Positions 15,585-21,471 of a stretch of DNA of 21,471 nt are shown piece by piece (the stretch's first letter is position 1; each line of letters opens with the position of its first letter). This stretch comes from Leptospira wolffii serovar Khorat str. Khorat-H2 (lineage in GTDB: Bacteria; Spirochaetota; Leptospiria; Leptospirales; Leptospiraceae). Where the stretch lies: NCBI RefSeq assembly GCF_000306115.2, contig NZ_AKWX02000021.1, forward strand, positions 1-21,471, in the 5' to 3' direction. The notes below the pieces were generated by a model. It was not told the origin of the DNA. It was given only the letters and a program-made list of their open reading frames with translations, and ran no database searches. Made by a program: the position numbers and the translations under genes.

Positions 15585-15873
15585 GAAGTTACGCCTCAAA
15601 CACACTGCAATTTAATTCAATTTCGCTACTTGGACGAAAGTCCAATAGCATCCAAATTTACTAGCCCCAAAGTATCGCGCTCCCCTTTCGGGATTGGATA
15701 AAATGGAACCATAAGCTTCCGCAGGACGCTTAAATATCAAGATGCAATCCCTGGCGACGGCACCAGCTCGCATTGGGGAGCGCTTACACTCTGAATAATT
15801 TCCCATGTTTTAGAACCAAATCTACACGCTTCCGAGCTTCTAAAAATAAAAAAACAAAATCCGGCGGAATTTC
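15585..15873 (-). ncRNA. ORF-less repeated cassette, copy D
   Basis: Same elements as copy A. Here CAATCCC near 15747 can also pair with GGGATTG near 15690, extending the inner structure as in copies E and G. The minus-strand short frame is open for 64 codons from 15806 because of an earlier ATG. Confidence 0.6.
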
Positions 15874-16032
15874 GCTTAACGACCAAGGCTTGACGACGTT
15901 GGCGAGCTGAACGAAGTGAAGACAGGCACGAAAATTGCCTCTGCAATTTGAGTGACAGAAGCAAAATGTGCCGAAGGCCAAGCAAGGGTTGCGAAGCAAG
16001 CCCGAAGCGATGCGGCAAGTTGGCAGTTAAGC
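15874..16032 (-). other. attC site 19 (chimeric)
   Basis: R'' is GCTTAAC and R' is GTTAAGC, but the two halves come from different subfamilies. The left half is CTTGACG type with TTGGCGAGCTGAACG; the right half from about 15950 is CGGCAAG type with GCAAAATGTG. The outer arms pair with a mismatch and the inner stem (TTGGC against GCAAAA) no longer pairs well. Confidence 0.85.
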
Positions 16033-16320
16033 GAAGTTACGCCTCAAACACACTGCAATTTAATTCAATTTCGCTACTTGGACGAAAGTCCAATAGTATG
16101 AAATTCCCTTATTCCAAAGTATCGCGCTCCCCTTTCGGGATTGGATAAAATGGAACCATAAGCTTCCGCAGGACGCTTAAATATCAAGATGCAATCCCTG
16201 GCGACGGCACCAGCTCGCATTGGGGAGCGCTTACACTCTGAATAATTATCTATGTTTTAGAACCAAATCCGCACGCTTCCGAGCTTCAAAAAATAAAAAA
16301 ACAAAATCCGGCGGAATTGC
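16033..16320 (-). ncRNA. ORF-less repeated cassette, copy E
   Basis: Near-identical to copies D and G with all conserved hairpins and the T-rich leading end. The 48-codon minus-strand frame is open. Confidence 0.6.
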
Positions 16321-16460
16321 GCTTAACGACCAAGGTGTTCCGACGTTTGCAATGGCACGAGTTTGCTTTGCAAACGAAGTGACAGAAGCAAATGTGGCGA
16401 AGCCCAAGCGAGAGTTGCGTAAGCAATCTCGAAGCGCTGCGGAAGCACCGACAGTTATAC
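16321..16460 (-). other. attC site 20
   Basis: R'' is GTATAAC and R' is GTTAAGC; arms TGTTCCG/CGGAAGCA, inner stem TTTGC/GCAAA. It ends the VapBC cassette. Confidence 0.9.
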
Positions 16461-16470
16461 GCTGGGCTGG

Positions 16471-16887
16471 CTAATACTTATATAAATTTGTTAGATATTT
16501 GCCTTTTAGAGTTTTATATATAGAAAAGTCAGAATCTATACTAATAATATTATAAATCCCTTCCCTTTCGGCGATGCACATTAATGACGCATCTGCTAAA
16601 TCCATTGGCAAATCTGAATATTTTTGCATCCGACTCTTGATATATTTTAGATCATCTAGTGTTACATCTAAAATTTGCACACTCCCACGTTCTATCCATT
16701 CTAAGAAATCGGATTGAGCATCGATTGAAAAGGAGAGTAAGTAGATGACTTCAGTTATTACTGGCCAAGTCGTAAATAAAGAACCTTTAAACCCTTTTAG
16801 AAACTTAAAGACTGATTTATGATAATCATCAGATGAATTGAATAATGCTATAATCGGACCAGAATCAACGAGCGCGGCGTTTTTCAT
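16471..16887 (-). CDS. vapC: VapC-type PIN-domain toxin
   Basis: This 138-residue protein has the PIN nuclease acidic residues in their usual places: Asp8 in ALVDSGP, a Glu in ITEVIYLL, Asp residues in LPMDLADASLM and in IISIDSDFSIY. VapC toxins cleave initiator tRNA or rRNA with Mg2+. The gene follows and overlaps its antitoxin by 23 bp; its ATG (16887) has an AAAGGA site (16898-16893) five bases upstream inside the antitoxin gene. Length and gene order are normal for VapBC. Confidence 0.92.
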   Translation of the reverse strand: MKNAALVDSGPIIALFNSSDDYHKSVFKFLKGFKGSLFTTWPVITEVIYLLSFSIDAQSDFLEWIERGSVQILDVTLDDLKYIKSRMQKYSDLPMDLADASLMCIAEREGIYNIISIDSDFSIYKTLKGKYLTNLYKY

Positions 16888-17125
16888 TCTTGTCCTTTAA
16901 TACTTTACTTAGAATAGCTTTTCTGTTCTCAGCCAATTGTTTGTTATTCGCGGAATATTTACCAAACAGATCTTCCCCTAGCTCAAAGGGGGTTTTACTC
17001 GAACTATGATTTTTTATATATTCAAGAATTGACTCTTTTACAATTTCAGAGCGGCTTTTTCCTTCTGATTTCGCAAACGAGTCCAATTTTCTTTCTAATT
17101 CTGGCGGTATTCTTAAACTAATCAC
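16865..17125 (-). CDS. vapB: VapB-type ribbon-helix-helix antitoxin
   Basis: This 86-residue protein begins ISLRIPPELERKLDSFAKSEGKSRSEIVKESILEY, a complete ribbon-helix-helix DNA-binding domain (strand 2-6, two helices). The basic C-terminal tail (about 55-86) should bind the PIN toxin. The start is GTG at 17125. An 11-bp palindrome (17128-17138) touches the start codon and is probably the autoregulatory operator. Confidence 0.9.
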   Translation of the reverse strand: MISLRIPPELERKLDSFAKSEGKSRSEIVKESILEYIKNHSSSKTPFELGEDLFGKYSANNKQLAENRKAILSKVLKDKNEKRRAR

Positions 17126-17127
17126 AA

Positions 17128-17138
17128 ATACATTGTAT
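17128..17138 (-). promoter_or_regulatory. vapBC operator palindrome
   Basis: ATACATTGTAT is a perfect dyad with one central base, two bases upstream of the vapB GTG. The same 11 bases form the centre of the mazEF operator at 7571-7581. Confidence 0.5.
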
Positions 17139-17206
17139 CACAATTTAGTATTACGCACAAGAATTTTATATGATTATTCTTAAAAAGTTGATTTTGCCAG
17201 CCTGGC

Positions 17207-17360
17207 GTATAACGACCAAGGCTTGACGACGTTTCGCGAGTGCGCAAGCACTTGGCACGAGACTTGCCCTGCAAGACGAGTGACAAAGCGAAATGTGCCG
17301 GAGGCCAAGCGAGGGTTGCGAAGCAATCCCGCAGCGCTGCGTCAGAGCCGATAGTTAGAC
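17207..17360 (-). other. attC site 21
   Basis: R'' is GTCTAAC and R' is GTTATAC; arms CTTGACG/CGTCAGAG, inner stem TTTCGC/GCGAAA with an AGTGCGCAAGCACT hairpin. It ends the reverse transcriptase cassette. Confidence 0.9.
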
Positions 17361-17373
17361 GACGTGTCTATAT

Positions 17374-18912
17374 TTAACGACTTTTCGACCAGTTCGAAAG
17401 AGTAATTTCAATAGGACGCTTTCCGATATTCTTTTTCAAAAAGTAATTTTTTTCATCCTTCGGAAGCCCAGAAATACTAAAAATATAGGCCATTTTTTGC
17501 CAGCTATCCATATTAGAATAATTTTCTTTCAATTCTCTAAGCCAGTCAAAAGCTTTATTACGCATTCCTGCTAATATAATCTCTCTCCTAACAAAAGGTT
17601 CCGAACTTTGATAAAATTCAGTCAATTTCGAGAAGTGATTGATATATGCATTTTTACTAAATATACTTAGAATTAGTAACCTATAGTATTCACTATTTTT
17701 AACTTCTTTAGATTTTAGCAATTTAATCAATTGGCTTCCAATACTTTTCCATTTCTTAGGTGGAATTGACTGAATTGAAGCTATATACTGACAGATATTC
17801 GAAAAGCAAGGACCTAACTTTATTAAATTATCAAGGGATACTTTTACACCACCCGGATGGCCGATTTGTGTTAAACGACGATAAAACCATCTTAGACGTA
17901 TATAGTCGACCGGATCTGCATTCAAATATTCAAGAATAATGCTTTCTATTAATTCATCAGTTAATCTTAACCAATCATCCTCCGAAATTTCCTCGTAAGA
18001 TATAGATGCATAAGGATTACCGGCGGAATATTTGCGTATTAGATTCAAAACACTATCTTCTGCTAGACTAATTGGGCGGTCTTCAAGCATTGAAGAGCAA
18101 TAGTCTTGGAACTCATCCGCAGAAAAAACTTTCGTTTTATGTTTTTGAAGCATTAGCCTTTGTTGTTTATCAAGAACAGAAGCCAACAACAAGATGTTCT
18201 TTTTAATTTCAGCATCTGAATTGCAAAATATAAGAATATCATCTGCATATCTTAAAAATTTTACACCTTTCGATTTCAGACTATTGTCCACCGGTATGAG
18301 TGTAGCTTCTGCCAACAAATGCATTGCGTGCGGGCCAATGGGAATTCCACGAGAAACACCAGCGGTTGTTGAAGTTATTAATTTAAGTATCCATTTGACT
18401 ATCTGTTCAGGAAACCCACTTTCAATAATCTGGTTCTCTAATGTATGGTGATAAATTTGGTTGTAAAAGTCCGCAATATCACAATATAAAACTTTTTTTG
18501 ATTTGCGACTTTGATTAAAAGCAACTGTCCAAAAGTCATTCCAAGCTGTTTTATTATTATATAATCCTATTTCCTCCTTAGGATTAAACCTATAACTAAA
18601 TATTTGTCTCGGCGATAATCTTCTTTTTTCAATTCCCATGCCAAATTGAAATATTATGGCTGTAAGAAGAATGCTATCTTGAATATCTAATTGAGTAGCT
18701 TGCCTATATGAAAGCTCATCTTTAGGAACAATAAACCTTCGAAAAGGCCCCGGCAAAAGTTGATCGGGATTTATAGAGGTAATTAAATTAGTAAATTCAT
18801 CTGCTCGCTGAAGAATTGGCGAAGTTTCTAATATTTTCGGGAAAAGATCTCCGTCAGAATGTTTATCAATAAAGCTAATTGCCCATTTAATTGCTTTTGC
18901 GTTTATATTCAT
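17374..18912 (-). CDS. Reverse transcriptase of the defence (DRT/Abi-like) type
   Basis: This 512-residue protein has RT motifs in the first half: FIVPKDELSYR (60-70), FSYRFNP (105-111), motif A YCDIADFY with Asp145 and Asp148 (143-150), motif B SRGIPIGPHAMHLLAEA (187-203) and the catalytic YADD (222-225). The GIPIGP..LLAEA form of motif B is that of unknown-group RTs related to AbiA, AbiK and DRT anti-phage systems. It is unlike group II intron RTs, and no maturase or endonuclease domain follows. Residues 260-512 are helical and repetitive, as in the alpha-repeat C-terminus of Abi RTs. It is the only gene of its cassette. ATG at 18912. The DRT class is undetermined. Confidence 0.9.
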   Translation of the reverse strand: MNINAKAIKWAISFIDKHSDGDLFPKILETSPILQRADEFTNLITSINPDQLLPGPFRRFIVPKDELSYRQATQLDIQDSILLTAIIFQFGMGIEKRRLSPRQIFSYRFNPKEEIGLYNNKTAWNDFWTVAFNQSRKSKKVLYCDIADFYNQIYHHTLENQIIESGFPEQIVKWILKLITSTTAGVSRGIPIGPHAMHLLAEATLIPVDNSLKSKGVKFLRYADDILIFCNSDAEIKKNILLLASVLDKQQRLMLQKHKTKVFSADEFQDYCSSMLEDRPISLAEDSVLNLIRKYSAGNPYASISYEEISEDDWLRLTDELIESIILEYLNADPVDYIRLRWFYRRLTQIGHPGGVKVSLDNLIKLGPCFSNICQYIASIQSIPPKKWKSIGSQLIKLLKSKEVKNSEYYRLLILSIFSKNAYINHFSKLTEFYQSSEPFVRREIILAGMRNKAFDWLRELKENYSNMDSWQKMAYIFSISGLPKDEKNYFLKKNIGKRPIEITLSNWSKSR

Positions 18913-18937
18913 TTTCTTATGATTTTTTAGACATGTC

Positions 18938-19080
18938 GTCTAACGACCGAGCCTTGCTGACGTTTTGCGTTGGCACGAGTTTGCCCTGCAAACGAAGTGA
19001 CAGTAGCAAAATGTGCCGAAGGCCGGAGCGAGAGTCGCGTTAGCGAGCTCGAAGCGCAGCAGCAGAGGCGAAAGTTAAGC
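18938..19080 (-). other. attC site 22
   Basis: R'' is GCTTAAC and R' is GTTAGAC; arms CCTTGCTG/CAGCAGAGG. Compared with attC 4 (CCTTGCCG/CGGCAGAGG) both sides of one base pair have changed together, a compensatory change that supports folding. Belongs to ORF-less copy F. Confidence 0.9.
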
Positions 19081-19369
19081 GAAGTTCCGCCTCAAATACG
19101 ATGCAATTTAATATATTTTGCTATCTGGATAAGAGTCCAATAGTATCCAAATTTACTAACACTGAAAGATCGCGCTCCCCTTTCGGGATTGGATCAAATG
19201 TAAACATGAGCTTCCGCAAGGCGCATAAATACCGAGATGCAATACCCTGGCAACGGCACCAGCTTACATTGGGGAGCGCTCTAAAGCTACAAGATTTACT
19301 ATGCTTACAAAATGAATCTACACACTTCCGAGCTTCTAAAAATAAAAAAACAAATTCCGGCGGAATTTT
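19081..19369 (-). ncRNA. ORF-less repeated cassette, copy F (divergent)
   Basis: The most divergent copy, yet GCGCTCCCC and GGGGAGCGC are unchanged. The GAAA hairpin becomes TGGAT-AAGA-GTCCA, where the closing C-G pair turned into a T.G pair that is tolerated on the plus strand only. The 48-codon frame is broken by an inserted base and a TGA. Together these favour structure over the short protein. Confidence 0.6.
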
Positions 19370-19520
19370 GCTTAACGACCAAGGCTTGACGACGTTTCGC
19401 GAGTCCGGAGGACTTGGCGCGAGTTTTGCTCAGCAAAACGAGTGACAAAGCGAAATGTGCCGCAGGCCAAGCAAGGGTGCGAAGCATCCCGCAGCGCTGC
19501 GTCAGAGCCGATAGTTAGGC
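19370..19520 (-). other. attC site 23
   Basis: R'' is GCCTAAC and R' is GTTAAGC; arms CTTGACG/CGTCAGAG, inner stem TTTCGC/GCGAAA. It ends the three-gene cassette. Confidence 0.9.
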
Positions 19521-19535
19521 GAAGGAGCATGCACT

Positions 19536-19772
19536 TTAACTTTTCATTAAAGATTTTATACGAATTTTACTATTTCGATTCTCTGGTTTAAAATGACAAG
19601 TCCCGCACTTTGTCTTATCGCGACAAGTTTGGCAAATTGCTTCTCCATCTAATGTATTTACTAAGTAAGCAATTATATCCTCAGAAGTTTTAGTCATAGG
19701 TTTCCCTAATGCCCATGCTATTCTTCTTAATGTACGCGAAGATTCTAAACTAAGTCTAGGTGAATAAGCCAT
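19536..19772 (-). CDS. Small Cys-rich protein
   Basis: This 78-residue protein has a helical N-terminal part (SPRLSLESSRTLRRIAWALGKPM and DIIAYLVNTL). Four Cys follow in two Cys-x2-Cys pairs (CQTCRDKTKCGTC, about residues 51-63), which probably bind Zn. I do not know the family. The basic helix with SSRTLRRIAW looks as if it could bind nucleic acid or a protein partner. I start it at ATG 19772, with GGGGAA six bases upstream; TTG at 19784 is less likely. It is divergent from the XRE regulator, with three TGTGA-type sites between them, so that regulator probably controls it. Confidence 0.75.
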   Translation of the reverse strand: MAYSPRLSLESSRTLRRIAWALGKPMTKTSEDIIAYLVNTLDGEAICQTCRDKTKCGTCHFKPENRNSKIRIKSLMKS

Positions 19773-19802
19773 AATTTTCCCCAATCACATTCAAATTCAT
19801 TC

Positions 19803-19927
19803 TGTGAATATATATCACACAAAGAACCTTAGTCAAGGAAAAATGTTATTATTTATCACAATATAGGGAATTTTGTGAAAAAATGAACTTTATCGCTTTA
19901 AAGACCGATTTCACAATAACTTTGTGA
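19803..19927. promoter_or_regulatory. Divergent control region with three TGTGA/TCACA dyads
   Basis: Three inverted repeats use the same half-site: TGTGA-N7-TCACA (19803-19819), TCACAA-N11-TTGTGA (19856-19878) and TCACA-N7-TGTGA (19911-19927). The last covers the GTG start of the XRE gene, which fits autorepression; the first lies 31 bp before the Cys-rich gene. Confidence 0.65.
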
Positions 19928-20277
19928 GAGTAGATTCCAAGGGTATAGGAGAAAGACTCCTTCAATTTCGAAAGAGTATTAGTTACTCTCAGAAGCAAAT
20001 GGCCGAGCAGGCTGATATTGACCGATCTTACATTGCCCATGTTGAAAATGGAAGCATACCATCTAGCGAATTTATTATTAAACTAATGAATGCTTTTAAT
20101 CTTTCAGTAGATTGGTTACTCACCGGCAATGGAAAGATGCTTTTACCCGATGGCGAACATCTTTTTAATAAGCTTAAGGAAGAACACATTCAGTTTCTTG
20201 AGACGCTAACAAAATTGAATTCTCAAAAGCAAAGCAAATTACTAAATGCTTTTAAAAATATTCTTGAATCGGAATAA
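19924..20277 (+). CDS. XRE-family transcription regulator
   Basis: This 117-residue protein has an N-terminal XRE helix-turn-helix (IGERLLQFRKSISYSQKQMAEQADIDRSYIAHVENG, about residues 8-43) of the phage-repressor type, then VDWLLTGNGKML. A coiled-looking helix to the C-terminus probably serves dimerisation. The start is GTG at 19924 without a Shine-Dalgarno site; no better start exists before the HTH. It is one of only three plus-strand genes in the array, ends 12 bp before the convergent stop of the HEPN-like gene, and is divergent from the Cys-rich gene. It is likely the controller of this cassette. Confidence 0.9.
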   Translation: MRVDSKGIGERLLQFRKSISYSQKQMAEQADIDRSYIAHVENGSIPSSEFIIKLMNAFNLSVDWLLTGNGKMLLPDGEHLFNKLKEEHIQFLETLTKLNSQKQSKLLNAFKNILESE

Positions 20278-20289
20278 AATCCATCTTTA

Positions 20290-20862
20290 TTACTTCGGTT
20301 TATTTTTAATATTCTCCGAATTCGCTATGACCAAGCCATATAGGCGTTCAAGAGTTTCTCGAAAGTATATTTCATCTTCTTGTGCAACATTCTCTAATAA
20401 AATTTTTTCAGCGTATTCGATGACTTTTAAAGAGAATTGTAAAAGGTTATTAAAATTATTTGAATCAGTAAAGAAAACAGTTTCATTTGCATAAAATTTC
20501 GAAGTGGACTTAAGAAACGTCCCACTATCACCCTTTTTTCTCTTTGGATACTTACCCCATTTAATTATTTCTGATAAAAAACCTACCATTTGATTCTCGA
20601 ACTTGTCTTCAATTGAAAAACCTGCCTCTAAGAATAACTTAGCTGATACATGTTCAAAGCTTTCACTTTCAGAAAGGCCTTTTCTTTTTATAATTATTGC
20701 TTTAAGCAAATTTTCAAGAAAATACCCGAATAGAAGACTTGTTGGTCTAGAAATACGAGATCGGCTAGATTTCAATGAGCAATTAAGTATAATCGAAGAG
20801 TCTATCAAATACTCTTTCGCGGCCAAGAGCCAGTTCAGTATTTCTCGCATTTGATCATTCAT
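20290..20862 (-). CDS. HEPN-like protein
   Basis: This 190-residue protein is almost all helical. LLFGYFLENLLKAIIIKRKG (about 43-62) followed by FEHVSAKLFLEAG resembles the second and third helices of HEPN-type proteins, as does the final helical pair (NNLLQFSLKVIEYAEKILLEN). I cannot see the R-x4-6-H motif of RNase-active HEPN toxins, so it may be an inactive or nucleotidyltransferase-linked form. ATG at 20862. It shares a cassette with the XRE and Cys-rich genes; matched cassette ends (GAGCATGCA inverted repeat) show that the three move together. HEPN assignment is moderate at best. Confidence 0.65.
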   Translation of the reverse strand: MNDQMREILNWLLAAKEYLIDSSIILNCSLKSSRSRISRPTSLLFGYFLENLLKAIIIKRKGLSESESFEHVSAKLFLEAGFSIEDKFENQMVGFLSEIIKWGKYPKRKKGDSGTFLKSTSKFYANETVFFTDSNNFNNLLQFSLKVIEYAEKILLENVAQEDEIYFRETLERLYGLVIANSENIKNKPK

Positions 20863-20885
20863 ATATTAATTTTGCATGCTCTTTC

Positions 20886-21026
20886 GCCTAACGACGTTGG
20901 CTTGCCGACGTTTTGCAATGGCACGAGACTTGCCCTGCAAGGCGAGTGACAGAAGCAAAATGTGCCGAAGGCCAAGCAAGGGTTGCGAAGCAAGCCCGAA
21001 GCGATGCGGCAAGTTGGCAGTTAAGC
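20886..21026 (-). other. attC site 24
   Basis: R'' is GCTTAAC and R' is GTTAGGC; same subfamily as attC 11. Belongs to ORF-less copy G. Confidence 0.92.
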
Positions 21027-21314
21027 GAAGTTACGCCTCAAACACACTGCAATTTAATTCAATTTCACTACTTGGACGAAAGTCCAATAGTATTAAATTC
21101 CCTTATTCCAAAGTATCGCGCTCCCCTTTCGGGATTGGATAAAATGGAACCATAAGCTTCCGCAGGACGCTTAAATATCAAGATGCAATCCCTGGCGACG
21201 GCACCAGCTCGCATTGGGGAGCGCTTACACTCTGAAAAATTATCTATGTTTTAGAACCAAATCCGCACGCCTCCGAGCTTCAAAAAATAAAAAAACAAAA
21301 TCCGGCGGAATTTC
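21027..21314 (-). ncRNA. ORF-less repeated cassette, copy G
   Basis: Near-identical to copies D and E with all conserved elements. The minus-strand short frame runs from ATG 21214 to TAG 21068 (48 codons, with an ILSNPERGARYFG segment). Confidence 0.6.
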
Positions 21315-21457
21315 GCTTAACGACCAAGGTGTTCCGACGTTTCACGCTGGCGCGAGACTTGCTCTGCAAGACGAGTGACAGAAGTGAAATGTGGCGAAGC
21401 CCGAGCGAGTGGTCGCGTAGCGATCCACGAGCGGAGCGGAAGCACCGATAGTTAGAC
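21315..21457 (-). other. attC site 25
   Basis: R'' is GTCTAAC and R' is GTTAAGC; arms TGTTCCG/CGGAAGCA. The inner stem is TTTCACGC/GTGAAA, a further covarying version. The 14 bases after it are the trailing end of a cassette outside the window. Confidence 0.88.
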
Positions 21458-21471
21458 GTTGTGACCTAATG

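Larger units (their letters stand above)
376..21471 (-). mobile_element. Integron gene-cassette array (25 attC sites)
   Basis: Twenty-five imperfect palindromes of 140-170 bp alternate with one to three genes or with non-coding sequence. Each begins (plus strand) with a RYYYAAC-like box followed by GACC or GACG, and ends with a GTTRRRY-like box. Almost all genes read minus with the attC just downstream, so the cassette orientation is minus. The stem nearest the boxes carries one extra base, usually C, on the minus-strand 5' side (for example GGCTCTGACG against GGCTTGACG), as in the L'' box of known attC sites. Neither intI nor attI is present; by orientation they should be to the right. The array size and mostly promoterless single-gene cassettes resemble sedentary chromosomal integrons. 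Confidence 0.93.

Noticed and set aside
17374..18912. Group IIC-attC intron carrying the reverse transcriptase
   Set aside because: No maturase or endonuclease domain, no intron domain V-like hairpin seen near the gene, and the gene is framed by matched cassette ends rather than inserted into an attC.
1222..21457. CRISPR array
   Set aside because: The repeats are 140-170 bp, palindromic and separated by whole genes of variable length, which fits attC sites and not CRISPR repeats.

Overview
This window is almost entirely an integron cassette array. From about 376 to the right edge I count 25 attC recombination sites of 140-170 bp. They bound 24 complete cassettes plus one partial cassette at each end. 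No integron integrase (intI) lies in the window. The organism is probably a spirochaete, most likely Leptospira: the genes are AT-rich, several products are spirochaete-style lipoproteins, and there are chpIK-like (MazEF) and VapBC modules. That assignment is inference. I saw no rRNA, tRNA or housekeeping gene that would fix it.

Orientation: nearly all cassette genes read on the minus strand, each followed downstream (lower coordinate) by its attC. The extrahelical base of the attC stems also fits minus-strand cassettes. The array therefore reads right to left, and intI and attI should lie beyond the right edge. In 23 of 24 complete cassettes the R' box at the leading end is the exact complement of the R'' box in the cassette's own trailing attC, as expected when each cassette excises as a circle. 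The complementarity runs on for roughly 5-17 bp outside the boxes in a sequence private to each cassette. It is interrupted at a fixed position 11 that is a G.T wobble on the plus (recombining) strand.

Layout, left to right: partial IS481-like transposase (1-375); unknown DUF5677-like gene (425-1204); BrnTA-like toxin-antitoxin (1398-1945); exported TPR-like protein (2281-2835); CYTH enzyme (3040-3504); merR plus a thioredoxin/Mer membrane protein on the plus strand (3857-4943); unknown protein (5155-6063); lipoprotein (6302-6778); MazEF (6986-7557); lipoprotein (7825-8244); HigBA-2-like pair (8483-about 9164); unknown (9507-9917); ORF-less cassette A; membrane protein (10586-11155); exported SH3 protein (11353-12057); ORF-less cassette B; lipoprotein (12797-13648); SIR2-like protein (13916-14950); three ORF-less cassettes C, D and E in a row; VapBC (16471-17125); a reverse transcriptase of the defence (DRT/Abi) type (17374-18912); ORF-less cassette F; a three-gene cassette with a Cys-rich small protein, XRE regulator and HEPN-like protein (19536-20862); ORF-less cassette G; start of another cassette.

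Functionally this is an accessory gene store: four toxin-antitoxin pairs that could stabilise the array, two or three likely anti-phage cassettes (RT, SIR2, possibly HEPN/XRE), one metal-response cassette, several exported or lipid-anchored proteins of unknown role, and seven copies of a non-coding, probably structured cassette. That repeated cassette and the extended, position-11-marked cassette ends are the most novel signals here.
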